DNA of 64,000 bases from Lichenicoccus sp965277665 (GCF_965277665.1 NZ_OZ255835.1:1178001-1242000), one strand, 5' to 3'. Numbered from the stretch's first letter, positions 52,111-60,883 are shown. Notes: generated from the sequence alone by a model not told the origin. Program-made: numbers and translations.

Positions 52111-52638
52111 GTGTCGAACTGGGTCGAGGCAATCAAGTTCCATTCCGCAGCACATGCCGCCAGCAACGGTCAGCCCAGGTACGGCATCGTCACCAGCGTC
52201 GATCCGACCAACCATGCGGTCAAGGTGAGCATCGAGCCGGACGGCGTGGAAACCGGATGGATCCCCGACGGCGCTCTCGCCGCCGGCAGCCTGAGGATCG
52301 CCTGCCCGAGCGAGGTCGGTACCCAGGTTCTGCTCAGTGCCGTGGAAGGTGACGCAGAGCATCCGGTCGTCGTCGCCCGACTTTTCGATACGGCGGCGAC
52401 CGCTCCGGTCAGCCCGGCCACATCACAGCCGGTGCAGCCGGGAGAGATCGGCTTCTTTCTCTCCGGCGGAACATACCTTCATCTGACACAGGCCGGACTG
52501 TTCGTCGGAGGCGACATCACCGTCGCCGGCACGCTGACGGCAAGCGGCGACATTGTCTCGGGCGGCATCAGCCTGCAGCACCATGTTCACGACGGGGTGC
52601 AGACCGGGGAGGGCCGTTCCGGGCCTCCGAACCTCTAG
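52111..52638 (+). CDS. Baseplate spike protein (gpV-like)
   Basis: This is a 175-aa membrane-piercing spike. An OB-fold region (PRYGIVTSVDPTNHAVKVSIEPDGVETGWIP, then CPSEVGTQVLLSAVEGD) is followed by a beta-helix (VGGDITVAGTLTASGDIVSGG). The end, HHVHDGVQTGEG, has the HxH metal-binding tip seen in P2 gpV. GTG at 52111 is preferred; the frame is open upstream to 52054 through a Phd-like fragment. Confidence 0.87.
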   Translation: MSNWVEAIKFHSAAHAASNGQPRYGIVTSVDPTNHAVKVSIEPDGVETGWIPDGALAAGSLRIACPSEVGTQVLLSAVEGDAEHPVVVARLFDTAATAPVSPATSQPVQPGEIGFFLSGGTYLHLTQAGLFVGGDITVAGTLTASGDIVSGGISLQHHVHDGVQTGEGRSGPPNL

Positions 52639-52640
52639 CG

Positions 52641-53009
52641 GTGGCCGATATCGCTCATGTCATCGGCGGCGATCTTCAACTCGGAAGCAGCGGGGATCTC
52701 GCGACGGTGGACCAGGCTGCGTGGACGGAGCAGCGTGTGCTCAGGCGCCTGCTGACCAACCCCGGCGCTTATATCTGGCAGTTAGACTATGGCGCCGGAC
52801 TTGCGGCGCTGATCGGAGCGACTGTCTCCGTCCAGCAGATCGCCGCTCTGATCAGGAGCCAGTTGGCCCTGGAGACGGCGGTCCGGCAACAACCTGAGCC
52901 GGTCATCACGATTACCGCCGGCATGGCAGGAGAGGCGTTCGCAACCATCTCCTATCAGGATGCGACAACCGGTGCCCTGGCATCCATTGCCCTACCAGGA
53001 GCCGGATAA
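52641..53009 (+). CDS. Baseplate wedge protein W/gp25-like
   Basis: This is a 122-aa protein of the gpW/gp25 family that joins the sheath to the baseplate. The motif QRVLRRLLTNPGAYIWQLDYGAGLAAL is typical. It starts with GTG 2 bp after the spike stop and shares one base with the next start (TAATG). Confidence 0.87.
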   Translation: MADIAHVIGGDLQLGSSGDLATVDQAAWTEQRVLRRLLTNPGAYIWQLDYGAGLAALIGATVSVQQIAALIRSQLALETAVRQQPEPVITITAGMAGEAFATISYQDATTGALASIALPGAG

Positions 53010-54115
53010 TGCAGCTTTCGTTGCAAAACTTCACCACGCTGGTTGCGAATATGGCAGCAAGCGCCCAGGGAGCCTGCGTGGCGCTGCTCGATGTCAGTGT
53101 CGGGTCGCTGCTGCGGGCCTTGCTGGAGAGCTCGGCATCGGTAGCGCTCTGGTTGCAGTATCTGGTCCTGCAGGTCCTATCGATGACGCGACTTTCGACA
53201 AGTGTGGGAACCGATGCGGATAGCTGGGTCGGCGATTTCGGGCTGACCCGCCTGCCAGCGATCCCGGCAACCGGAATCGTGGTCATGAGCGCGCTCAGCC
53301 CGGTCGGGCAGTCGGCAACGGTACCGACCGGCGCGCTGGTCAAGAGCAGCGATGGAACCCAGAGTTTTCTTGTCGTCGGTGGTCCCTATCTGCGTGCCCA
53401 GGGGACTGCCTCGGTCTCGGTCCCGGTACAGGCCGTCGTAGCAGGCGTGCTCGGCAACGCACAGGCGGGCTCCGTCACGATCCTTGGGACCGCAATCCCC
53501 GGCATCGACACGGTGACCAATCCGGTTGCGTTCGCGAATGGCGCGCCAGCGGAGACAGATCAGGCGCTCTGTGCCAGGTTCGTGATCTACGTCAATACCC
53601 GGTCGCAGGCGACCGAGCAGGCCGTTGCCAATGCGATCGCCTCGGTCCAGCAGGGTTTGAGCTACGTCATCCAGGAGAACATGACCTCGGCGGGTACCGT
53701 GCTGCCCGGCAACTTCAACGTCATCGTGGATGACGGCAGCGGCTCGCCGCCGGCCTCGCTGCTCACCGCAGTCGCCGCTGCGATCGACGCCATCCGGCCG
53801 GTCGGATCGACCTTCACCGTCACCGGGCCGCTCCTGATCGTGGCAGATGTGTCAATGCAGATCACCGTCGTCGATCCGACCCAGGCCGCCGCAGCGCAAC
53901 AGGCGGCCGGCGCTGCCGTCACCACCTATGTCGATGCGCTTCCGGTCGGCCAGGCGCTCCGGATTTCGAGAGTGGCCGGCCTGGCCTACGACGCAACCTC
54001 CAGCATCTCGAATGTGACGGATGTCACGTTGAACGGCCTCGCTGCTGACATCGGTGGCCAAGCCGGTGCCGTCGTTCGTGCGGGCATTATGACCATCCTG
54101 GTCTGCGACGCGTGA
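53009..54115 (+). CDS. Baseplate assembly protein J-like
   Basis: This is a 368-aa wedge protein of the P2 gpJ/Mu gp47 family. Typical stretches are the acid-poor N-terminal helices (LLRALLESSASVALWLQYLVLQ), the central TNPVAFANGAPAETDQALCARF motif, and the ending VTDVTLNG. It lies between W and I homologues as in other contractile phages. It overlaps the next gene by 4 bases. Confidence 0.9.
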   Translation: MQLSLQNFTTLVANMAASAQGACVALLDVSVGSLLRALLESSASVALWLQYLVLQVLSMTRLSTSVGTDADSWVGDFGLTRLPAIPATGIVVMSALSPVGQSATVPTGALVKSSDGTQSFLVVGGPYLRAQGTASVSVPVQAVVAGVLGNAQAGSVTILGTAIPGIDTVTNPVAFANGAPAETDQALCARFVIYVNTRSQATEQAVANAIASVQQGLSYVIQENMTSAGTVLPGNFNVIVDDGSGSPPASLLTAVAAAIDAIRPVGSTFTVTGPLLIVADVSMQITVVDPTQAAAAQQAAGAAVTTYVDALPVGQALRISRVAGLAYDATSSISNVTDVTLNGLAADIGGQAGAVVRAGIMTILVCDA

Positions 54116-55446
54116 GCGGAATCCCGGGGCTCGGCAGCCCGATCGGAACGACCGCCGACATGGCCGGACGCTTGCGTGCGGTGCTGCCGACCGGATGGTT
54201 CCCGCAGTCTCCGCCGGCACCTCTGCCAACTGCAACGCCGGTTCTCGATGGATTGCTGAGCGGACTCGGCACCGCCTGGTCGTTCTGTTTCGACCTTCTC
54301 GGCGACACCGCGCTGCAGACACGGATCGCTACGGCGACGGGCGGTTTCCTGGACCTGATCGCGAGCGACTTCTTTGCCCAGGCGCTGGCGCGCGATCCGG
54401 GCGAAGCTGACGATCCCTTCCGGGCAAGGATCCTTGGCAACCTGCTCGTCCGGCGCGGCACGCGGCTGGCGGTCAGCAGCCGCGTCGCCTATCTCACCGG
54501 CGTCCTCCCGGTCATGATCGAACCGTCCTGTGGCGCGGATTGCGGCGGCTATGCGAGCGCCAGCGATATCGCCGCGGGTCGCGGTGGCTACGGCACGGGA
54601 ACCCTTCTGTACGGCTCCGACATGATGGGGTTCCAATATCTCCTGATGGTCATCTTGCCCGCGCCGTTTACGTCCGGCCTGTCCACGAGCCGTCGCAGCC
54701 CGGCAAGTTATCTGGATGCGAGCGGGAACATCGTCATGGCACCGCCGATGACGCTGCGGCCGCTTTATGCGTCCGGCATACTCGAGGGAGCACTCGTCGA
54801 AGGCCGCAGCTTCAACCTGATCACCGACAGCCGCAACTGGACATCGCTCACCGAGGCCACGGACACGGCCGCAACCTGGAGCCTGCAGGCTACGAGCAAT
54901 GCTCTGGTTCCCGCCGATCCGGTACTCAGCCTGACCGTCGGCGCCGCAAGCAGCTTGGTCGGTCCGGGCGTCGCGGTCGCCGTGGGCGGCCTGCCTGCAT
55001 GCGGCTCGGTCTGGATTCTGATCCCGGCCGATTCGGGGCTGACGGAGGCGCACATGTCCTTGGTCGACCTGGCCGGCAACGCCAGCGTCGCGGTGCCGGC
55101 CGACATGACGTTGACAGGAGTGTGGCAGAGGCTCGCGGCGAGCATCACGGCAGGTGCGGCGCCCGGAAACACAGTGCGCATGCGGATAGGCGCAACAGCT
55201 TCCCCCACGCAGCCAGGAGCCTTTCTGACGCAATGTTGGCAGATCGAGCCGGGATCCGTCGCGACAAGCTATATTCCGACCTCGGGCGCGCTCGGGATGC
55301 GTGACGCCGATCTGGTCGCGACAGGCAGCGTCGTACCGGTCGCCTACGCGTCAACGCCGGCACAGGTGTTAGCGACAATCGTCGCCACGCAGCCGATTGC
55401 CACCATCGGTTGGACCGCAATCATCCCGGCGATCCTGACCGGCTGA
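54112..55446 (+). CDS. Tail protein I-like with C-terminal carbohydrate-binding-like domain
   Basis: This 444-aa protein starts with GTG. The N-terminal 210 residues fit the gpI/DUF2313 wedge-fibre adaptor (LLPTGWFPQSP, GDTALQTRIATATGGFLDLIASDFF, DDPFRARILGNLL). A beta-sandwich domain follows (about residues 225-400: NLITDSRNWTSLTEATDT to WQIEPGSVATSYIPTSGA), resembling CBM4/9-type phage adhesin modules. Such fusions place a sugar-binding head on the baseplate rim. Confidence 0.75.
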   Translation: MSGIPGLGSPIGTTADMAGRLRAVLPTGWFPQSPPAPLPTATPVLDGLLSGLGTAWSFCFDLLGDTALQTRIATATGGFLDLIASDFFAQALARDPGEADDPFRARILGNLLVRRGTRLAVSSRVAYLTGVLPVMIEPSCGADCGGYASASDIAAGRGGYGTGTLLYGSDMMGFQYLLMVILPAPFTSGLSTSRRSPASYLDASGNIVMAPPMTLRPLYASGILEGALVEGRSFNLITDSRNWTSLTEATDTAATWSLQATSNALVPADPVLSLTVGAASSLVGPGVAVAVGGLPACGSVWILIPADSGLTEAHMSLVDLAGNASVAVPADMTLTGVWQRLAASITAGAAPGNTVRMRIGATASPTQPGAFLTQCWQIEPGSVATSYIPTSGALGMRDADLVATGSVVPVAYASTPAQVLATIVATQPIATIGWTAIIPAILTG

Positions 55447-55525
55447 TTACGCGTCGTCACGATGCCGCGGCCGCGGCAGCCGAAGATCGCGGCCGATATC
55501 CGAGATACGAAGGATCGTGCAAGAC

Positions 55526-56830
55526 ATGGACCGCCAGATCATCTATGCCGGCGCGATCGCGCTCGACACCGACCAGTTGCTGCAATCCCGCAACACCATG
55601 GTCGGCCTCGGATATCTCGCCAAGATGCTCGTCGGCGACGGTGGCTCCTATGCGGACGGTCTCGCATGCACCCCGGCGAGTGGGCTCGCGGTCTCGCTGG
55701 CCGCCGGCAGTCTTACCTTTCCGACCGTGGTCGATGCCGGATATGTCGGCGCGCTGCCACCGGATGGCGATCCGCTCGTCAAGGCCGGCATCAACACGTC
55801 GCCGGTCGTCGTGGCGCTCGGTGGTCCGGGCGCGTTCCTGATCTCCGGCGCGGTAGCCGAGAGCGCCGCCGGCAACGCTCCGGTGCGATACTACAACGCC
55901 GCCAACCCTGCGCAGGCGCTCATCGGTCCGGGCGGCGATGGCGAGCCGCAGGCGAGCATCCTTCGGCAACGTATCGTCTTCGGCACAACCGCGGCCGGGG
56001 TGCTTCCGCCCGGTGCGGTCCCGCTCTGGAACGTGACCATACCCTCCGGCGCATCCTCGGTTCTGCCGGGGATGATCAGCGTGGCGCCCGGCGCGCCGTT
56101 CATCGCGGTCAAGCTGCCGCAGGCAGCACCGCTGCTCTCGCCGGGATTTGCCGGGACGCCGACCGCTCCTACCGCCGCGGCAGGCGATGCCAGCACGCTG
56201 CTGGCAACCACCGCGTTCGTCGCCAACGCCGGTCGTCGCGCGCGCGCCGTCTGGACCAGTGCAGGAACCTACTCCTGGGCGTGCCCCGTGGGCGTGTCGC
56301 AGATCCTGTTCAGGGGATGGGGAGCAGGCGGCGCCGGCGGTGTGGGATCAGCGGGCGCGCCTGGCGGCGGCGGCGGCGGCGGCGGCTATCTCGAGGTGCT
56401 GCTGGATGTGGTTCAGGGGGAGACGTACGCGGTGGTCGTCGGTGCGGGCGCGACCGCAGCCGCGGCCGTCACCCCGAGCGGCTTCGGCGGCCTCCTGTCG
56501 GTCTTCGGCGGTGGCAATGGCGGCAATGGCGGTGGCGGGCAAGCGGGCGGCGGTGGCACGCCAGGCAGCGACGCTGTCCTGCAGCTGGCCGCTTTGTCCA
56601 ATCCCGGGACCGGCTCGGGCCAACCGGGATACCTCGCCGGGGGGACCTCGATCGGGGGCGCCGGTGGCGGCAGCTTCGGGACGTCTGCCGGCTACGCCAA
56701 CACCGCAGGCGGTGGCGGCGTGCCCGGGAGCTGGCCCGGCGGCGGCGGCTCCGGCGGCGCGTCCGGTGCAGGGGGACAAGGTGCCGACGGGCTCGTCATC
56801 CTCGAATGGCCGGGCAATCCCAGATCGTGA
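55526..56830 (+). CDS. Tail fibre/adhesin with poly-glycine C-terminus
   Basis: This is a 434-aa receptor-binding fibre. The N-terminus MDRQIIYAGAIALDTDQLLQ and a collar-type motif FAGTPTAPTAAAGDASTLLA mark it as a fibre. The last 200 residues contain a C-terminal domain with long glycine runs (GAPGGGGGGGGYLEV, GGGNGGNGGGGQAGGGG), compatible with a polyglycine II sandwich as in some T-even adhesins. ATG at 55526 is preferred to GTG at 55517, which lies too close to the GAAGGA signal. Confidence 0.82.
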   Translation: MDRQIIYAGAIALDTDQLLQSRNTMVGLGYLAKMLVGDGGSYADGLACTPASGLAVSLAAGSLTFPTVVDAGYVGALPPDGDPLVKAGINTSPVVVALGGPGAFLISGAVAESAAGNAPVRYYNAANPAQALIGPGGDGEPQASILRQRIVFGTTAAGVLPPGAVPLWNVTIPSGASSVLPGMISVAPGAPFIAVKLPQAAPLLSPGFAGTPTAPTAAAGDASTLLATTAFVANAGRRARAVWTSAGTYSWACPVGVSQILFRGWGAGGAGGVGSAGAPGGGGGGGGYLEVLLDVVQGETYAVVVGAGATAAAAVTPSGFGGLLSVFGGGNGGNGGGGQAGGGGTPGSDAVLQLAALSNPGTGSGQPGYLAGGTSIGGAGGGSFGTSAGYANTAGGGGVPGSWPGGGGSGGASGAGGQGADGLVILEWPGNPRS

Positions 56831-56852
56831 CCATCAATCAAGAGGTCAAGCC

Positions 56853-57581
56853 ATGATTTCCGAATTTGCCGCGTGCACTGCGTTTACCCAGGCGGAAGAG
56901 GGCGGATATGTCTCGGATCCGCGCGATTCCGGCAACTGGACCAGCGGGCAGACCGGGGTCGGCGCGCTGATCGGATCGAACATGGGGGTTGGCGCGCCTG
57001 CCCTGGAGCGCTGGTTCGGCGCCAGCACGAAGGTGACGGCGGCGCTGATGCGCGCACTGCCGCTGGCGACCTACGAGGCGATCGCCCTGGACGAGTACTG
57101 GCAGCCGATGCATTGCCCCATTCTGCCTTCCGGACTCGATCTCATGGTGTTCGACTTTGGTTGGAACCGGGGCTGCCTGACCTCTGTCAATATCTTCCTG
57201 CGCAGCCTCTGCCTGCAGCCGTCCTGCCTGGACGCCGCGGATGGCGCAGCCCTTGCGGCCGCGCTGGTCGCGGTGCCGCTGCCGATCTGGCTGCGTGGCA
57301 TCTCGCTTGCAGACGTCACGACACTTCAGGCGATGCTCGGCCTGCATGTCGACGGCATCGCCGGACCTCTCACGCTTGCGGCACTGCAGAACAGGCCCGA
57401 TCTGCGCATCCATCTCGCTGTGCTGGTACTGGCGAGTGCCCAGATTCTCTCGTACCGCCAGTTGAGCAATTTCGCCACCTACGGCGCCGGCTGGTTGGCC
57501 AGGTCGTCACGACGCCGCATCAGCGCGCTTGCCCTGCTGGCAACGCAGCAGCCGATGAACTGTGGCTCTATCCTATTGTAA
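56853..57581 (+). CDS. Endolysin, GH108-type muramidase
   Basis: This is a 242-aa peptidoglycan hydrolase. The motif AEEGGYVSDPRDSGNW carries the catalytic Glu of the GH108 family (EGGY). The family's DPGGATNxGI segment is altered to DSGNWTSGQTGVG. A C-terminal peptidoglycan-binding-like segment (LHVDGIAGPLTLAALQ) follows. No signal peptide or holin gene is visible nearby, so its release route is unknown. Confidence 0.85.
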   Translation: MISEFAACTAFTQAEEGGYVSDPRDSGNWTSGQTGVGALIGSNMGVGAPALERWFGASTKVTAALMRALPLATYEAIALDEYWQPMHCPILPSGLDLMVFDFGWNRGCLTSVNIFLRSLCLQPSCLDAADGAALAAALVAVPLPIWLRGISLADVTTLQAMLGLHVDGIAGPLTLAALQNRPDLRIHLAVLVLASAQILSYRQLSNFATYGAGWLARSSRRRISALALLATQQPMNCGSILL

Positions 57582-57592
57582 GAGAGCCTGCG

Positions 57593-58345
57593 CTAAACTC
57601 CTGCCTCGAACACCATGTCGGGCCGCCCCGCGAAGTCCGACGGCCCGGTATGGGTGAGACGGGACCGCGTATCCAGCCAGACCTGACCGCCCAGTGAACG
57701 CCAGCGCCTGCAGAACGCGAAGTCCTCGCTGAGATAGGTATGCGTCATCGGGTCGATCATGCACTCGAACAGCGCGAACGGCCGCAGAGATCTGTCGAGG
57801 GCGTCGTCCCGGTAGCTGTGGATGGTTCGATATTCGGTTTCGGGGAAGGCCTGGATCATCTGTTCGACCACACCGCGCGTAATCAGCATGAAGCCGGTTC
57901 CGGCATAGATGGCGGTCGCCAGCGCGCCGTCGCGTTCCGCTTCGGCGCCCACGCACAACTCCCCGACATAGCGCAGTCCTGCCGTTTCCGGGTGCTCGCC
58001 GCGCTGCATGCGCGCCTTGGCTCCTGCATCCCAGTACTGGCTCTTGAGCGGGTAGGAGGCGGCGCAGAACGGCTTGCCCGACGACAGTAGGCCATGCACC
58101 AGCGCCGGATCGAAACTGATATCACCGTCTATGAAGAGAATATGGGTGGCCTGCTGCAGGGCCATGAAATGCGCGAGCAGCGTGTTCCTGCTGCGCGTGA
58201 TCAAGGCGTCCTGCCCGAGCAAACCCAGCGTGACGTCGTAGCCATCCTGCGAGGCGCGCCGCATCACGCCGATGACCGACTGCATGTAGCCCTGGGTGAC
58301 GACGCCGCCGTAGCAGGGTGTTGCAAGGAACAGGTGGGGGCGCAT
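57593..58345 (-). CDS. Glycosyltransferase-like protein at the phage edge
   Basis: This is a 250-aa GT-A-type protein: LFLATPCYGG, ALITRSRNTLLAHF, ATHILFIDGDISFDP with a DGD metal-binding motif, and SEDFAFCRRW near the end. It is on the opposite strand from the phage genes and converges with the endolysin. Such genes in prophages often modify host surface sugars. ATG at 58345 is chosen because GGAAGGGA lies upstream; the frame extends to 58420. Confidence 0.75.
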   Translation of the reverse strand: MRPHLFLATPCYGGVVTQGYMQSVIGVMRRASQDGYDVTLGLLGQDALITRSRNTLLAHFMALQQATHILFIDGDISFDPALVHGLLSSGKPFCAASYPLKSQYWDAGAKARMQRGEHPETAGLRYVGELCVGAEAERDGALATAIYAGTGFMLITRGVVEQMIQAFPETEYRTIHSYRDDALDRSLRPFALFECMIDPMTHTYLSEDFAFCRRWRSLGGQVWLDTRSRLTHTGPSDFAGRPDMVFEAGV

Positions 58346-58437
58346 CCGCGGGCCGTTCCCTTCCGAGATGAGGATGCGAAGCAGCATCGAATGCTCGCTC
58401 GGCCATGATCTAGCCGCCAAAGGTTACCAGATCGCTA

Positions 58438-58599
58438 AGAGCCTGTTGCGAACGCCTGCTGCTGGCGATCCGACGCATCTTTCCTGCGCTCCACTGCTCA
58501 CGGCCAGATGGCCGCTGCGCTGCGGTGCCCGGAAAGTCACGCCGGGCGCGGCCTTGCAGGCCGCTCTCATCCAGCATCAGGCGTTTTCAAACAGGCTCT
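58438..58599. repeat. MITE-like element with 21/22-bp terminal inverted repeats
   Basis: The left end AGAGCCTGTTGCGAACGCCTG (58438-58458) is matched by the reverse complement of 58578-58599 with one indel and one mismatch. The 162-bp element has no coding capacity and contains GC-rich internal dyads (for example GCGGCC/GGCCGC near 58550-58563). It lies between the phage-edge glycosyltransferase and the chromosomal hydrolase. Confidence 0.7.
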
Positions 58600-58622
58600 A
58601 ACCGCAAAGGCCGCTATCGCGC

Positions 58623-59390
58623 TCAGTGATGCTCGCGGTCGCCCAGCAGCGACGCCAGCGTCGGCTCGATCAGGGCGGCAAGGGCCGCCTGGCTCTGCGC
58701 CGTCGGGTGCAGGGGCGGATCCGGCGGCGTCAGCAACGAGTCCATGAAGCGATCCGGGGCGACACGCCCGGCCTGCAGGAACAGCGGCGCGGCGTCGACG
58801 AAGCTCACCCACGTGCGGTTGGCGGCAGCGAAGCCCGACAGCTCGCGATTGAGCCTGAGCGTGTTCGTGGTGACCCATGGCGACCGGATCGACGGCAGCA
58901 CGCCGATGAGCAGGACCCGTGTCTCCGGCAGGCGGTCGTGCAGCAGATCCAGGATTACCCCGATGCCGGCAAAGGTCGCGGCGGCATCGGTGTGGATGTG
59001 CCCGAAATTATTCGCCCCGATGAGCAGCACGACGGCGCGCGGGTGCACCCCGTCGAGCTCTCCATGTTCAAGCCGCCACAGCAGGTGGCAGGTGCTGTCG
59101 CCCTTGAAGCCGAGGTTCACCGCATTCCGGTCGCCATAGTATCGCTGCCAGATCGGAGCGAAATTGCGCCACGGCTCCGGCCCCGTCCGCTCCCAGTCCT
59201 GGGTGATCGAGTCTCCCAGCCAGAGCAGATCGACGCGCTTGCCCAGCTCGCGCTGCTTCGCCTCGAAGCGCTGCCTCCACCATGGTGTCGCCAGCCGGGA
59301 GATCGGTCGGGTCGCGATGGATGCCGGCGCGGCACCGAGCAGCAGCAGGCCCATCATTGCGCTCAGGCAGTTCGATGCCAGCCGACGCAT
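58623..59390 (-). CDS. Exported SGNH/GDSL hydrolase
   Basis: This is a 255-aa esterase/lipase-like enzyme with an N-terminal signal sequence (MRRLASNCLSAMMGLLLLGA). Block I LLWLGDSITQ holds the nucleophile Ser. Block II includes GFKGDST, block III GANNF and block V PPLHPTA the catalytic Asp/His pair. It resembles acetylhydrolases that deacetylate sugars. It ends the run of reverse genes after uppP. Confidence 0.85.
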   Translation of the reverse strand: MRRLASNCLSAMMGLLLLGAAPASIATRPISRLATPWWRQRFEAKQRELGKRVDLLWLGDSITQDWERTGPEPWRNFAPIWQRYYGDRNAVNLGFKGDSTCHLLWRLEHGELDGVHPRAVVLLIGANNFGHIHTDAAATFAGIGVILDLLHDRLPETRVLLIGVLPSIRSPWVTTNTLRLNRELSGFAAANRTWVSFVDAAPLFLQAGRVAPDRFMDSLLTPPDPPLHPTAQSQAALAALIEPTLASLLGDREHH

Positions 59391-59401
59391 CCCGGTCAGG
59401 C

Positions 59402-60244
59402 TCAGATATACAGGAAGACAAAGCTGCCGGCGCCGAACACCAGGCAATAGATCGCAAACGGGCTCATGGCCCAGTCCTCGTGCGAGCGGAAGTAGCGCAT
59501 CAGGAACGCGGTGCTGGCAAACGCCGTGATGCCGGCGACGATGGCGGCAAGCACGGCCGGAGCCCAGTTGGACGTGGGAGCACCGGCCGTGTGCAGATGC
59601 AGCATCTGGTCGGCCGTGGCCGCAAAGATGATCGGTGTGGCGATCAGGAACGAGAAGCGCGCGGCCCCCTGGTGGTCGATGCCACGCAGGATGCCGCCGA
59701 TGATCGCCGCCCCCGAGCGCGAGATCCCGGGGATGAAGGCCAGGCACTGCCACAGGCCGATGATGATCGCATCGCGCCAGTTCAGGGTCGCAATCGGGCG
59801 GTGGTTCGCCGCCACGCTGCGCCCGCGCAGCTTCTCGCCGGCCAGCAGCAGCACGCCGTTGACCACCAGGAAGATCGCCGCGATCTGCGGGGTGCCGAAC
59901 AGCCGCCGCAGGAAGCTCTCGAACAGGAAGCCCAGGCACACCGCCGGGAGGGTGGCGAGGACGATGAGCAGGAGGATGTGGCGGCTTTCGCGCTGCATGG
60001 CGCGGTCACCGCCCCCGAGTGCGCCGCGTGCGAGTTCGAACCAGTCGCGCCAGAAATAGGCCAGCAGCGCGATCGCGGTGCCGAGATGCAGCGTCACCAG
60101 GAAGGGCAGGAAGGCGGGGCTCCGCTGGTCGATCGACCAGTGCAGGATCGCCGGGATGATGACGGCGTGACCCAGGCTGCTCACCGGAAACAGCTCTGTC
60201 ACCCCCTGCAGGATGGCAATGATGAGCGCTTGGAGGGTGGTCAT
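59402..60244 (-). CDS. uppP: Undecaprenyl-diphosphatase UppP
   Basis: This 280-aa integral-membrane enzyme recycles the lipid carrier of cell wall synthesis by removing a phosphate from undecaprenyl diphosphate. Motifs QGVTELFPVSSLGHAV and PGISRSGAAIIGG carry the active-site residues. Eight or so hydrophobic segments are visible. ATG at 60244 is preferred to the longer frame to 60274. Overproduction is known to give bacitracin resistance. Confidence 0.94.
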   Translation of the reverse strand: MTTLQALIIAILQGVTELFPVSSLGHAVIIPAILHWSIDQRSPAFLPFLVTLHLGTAIALLAYFWRDWFELARGALGGGDRAMQRESRHILLLIVLATLPAVCLGFLFESFLRRLFGTPQIAAIFLVVNGVLLLAGEKLRGRSVAANHRPIATLNWRDAIIIGLWQCLAFIPGISRSGAAIIGGILRGIDHQGAARFSFLIATPIIFAATADQMLHLHTAGAPTSNWAPAVLAAIVAGITAFASTAFLMRYFRSHEDWAMSPFAIYCLVFGAGSFVFLYI

Positions 60245-60378
60245 TCGGAGATCGTCCCGATCGGTGTCCGCCACCTGTTGCCGCAGTCTCGCGCGTGCCG
60301 CAAGCAGAGGGGCGGTCGAGCCGCAAGCAGCCAGGCTTGACCCGCTATCTTGCGGACCGTACAGCCTCTCCCGGCAGG

Positions 60379-60864
60379 ATGGAGCAGGGCCATTGGTCGA
60401 TCGGACGGACGCTCTTGGCGCGCCATAGTGCCACGGCGATTCTCGCCAGCACGCTGGTCATCGCGGTCGCAGGCGGCTTTTATGCCTATGCGGAAACCCG
60501 GGGTGCGACTGCCATACCGACGAGCTATGGCCTGCAGTCGGTGTTCCTGTCGGCGAACGGCCTGAAGGACGGCGCCGATGTGCGCATGGCCGGCGTCACG
60601 GTAGGCTTCGTGACCGGGATCACCCTGGATCCGAAGCTGTTCGTGACCAGGGTGACGTTCCGGATCGACGACCGCTACCAGCTGCCCGAGGACACCAGGC
60701 TCGGGATCGGCAGCAGCGGCTTCACCTCCGCCAATGCGCTCCTGATCACCCCCGGGCGTTCGTCGCGGTTGCTGCAGCCCGGCGCGGTCATCCATGACAC
60801 CGAGGAGATGGCCAGCCTCGAGCAGCAGGTCAGCCAGTACATCTTCGGCACCGGCGGCCTCTGA
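60379..60864 (+). CDS. mlaD: MlaD-like lipid transport protein
   Basis: This is a 161-aa protein with one N-terminal membrane anchor (residues about 14-34) and an MCE/MlaD domain (YGLQSVFLSANGLKDGADVRMAGVTVG, then NALLITPG). MlaD forms a hexameric ring of the phospholipid transport system. The usual mlaE, mlaF and mlaB partners are not adjacent. ATG at 60379 is a judgement; a TTG at 60337 is possible. Confidence 0.8.
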   Translation: MEQGHWSIGRTLLARHSATAILASTLVIAVAGGFYAYAETRGATAIPTSYGLQSVFLSANGLKDGADVRMAGVTVGFVTGITLDPKLFVTRVTFRIDDRYQLPEDTRLGIGSSGFTSANALLITPGRSSRLLQPGAVIHDTEEMASLEQQVSQYIFGTGGL

Positions 60865-60883
60865 TCAGGCAACTGATCAGGTC

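Larger units (their letters stand above)
34285..57581 (+). mobile_element. Contractile-tail prophage-like late-gene region, no integrase seen
   Basis: A single-direction block of about 30 genes encodes packaging, capsid, contractile tail, baseplate, fibre and lysin functions in the usual phage order (terminase, portal, scaffold, capsid, sheath, tube, chaperone, tape-measure candidate, D/V/W/J/I baseplate, fibre, endolysin). No integrase, excisionase, replication, Cro/CI repressor or holin gene was found, and no flanking direct repeat was noticed. It could be a decayed prophage, a satellite relying on helper functions, or a domesticated gene-transfer-agent-like locus. The right edge may extend to the MITE-like repeat at 58438. 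Confidence 0.85.

Noticed and set aside
34285..57581. Interpretation as a tailocin or R-type bacteriocin
   Set aside because: Terminase, portal, scaffold and capsid genes are all present and intact, which a headless particle would not need.
34285..57581. Interpretation as a type VI secretion system because of sheath, tube, spike and gp25-like proteins
   Set aside because: No TssJLM membrane complex or ClpV is present, and head and packaging genes show that it is phage-derived.
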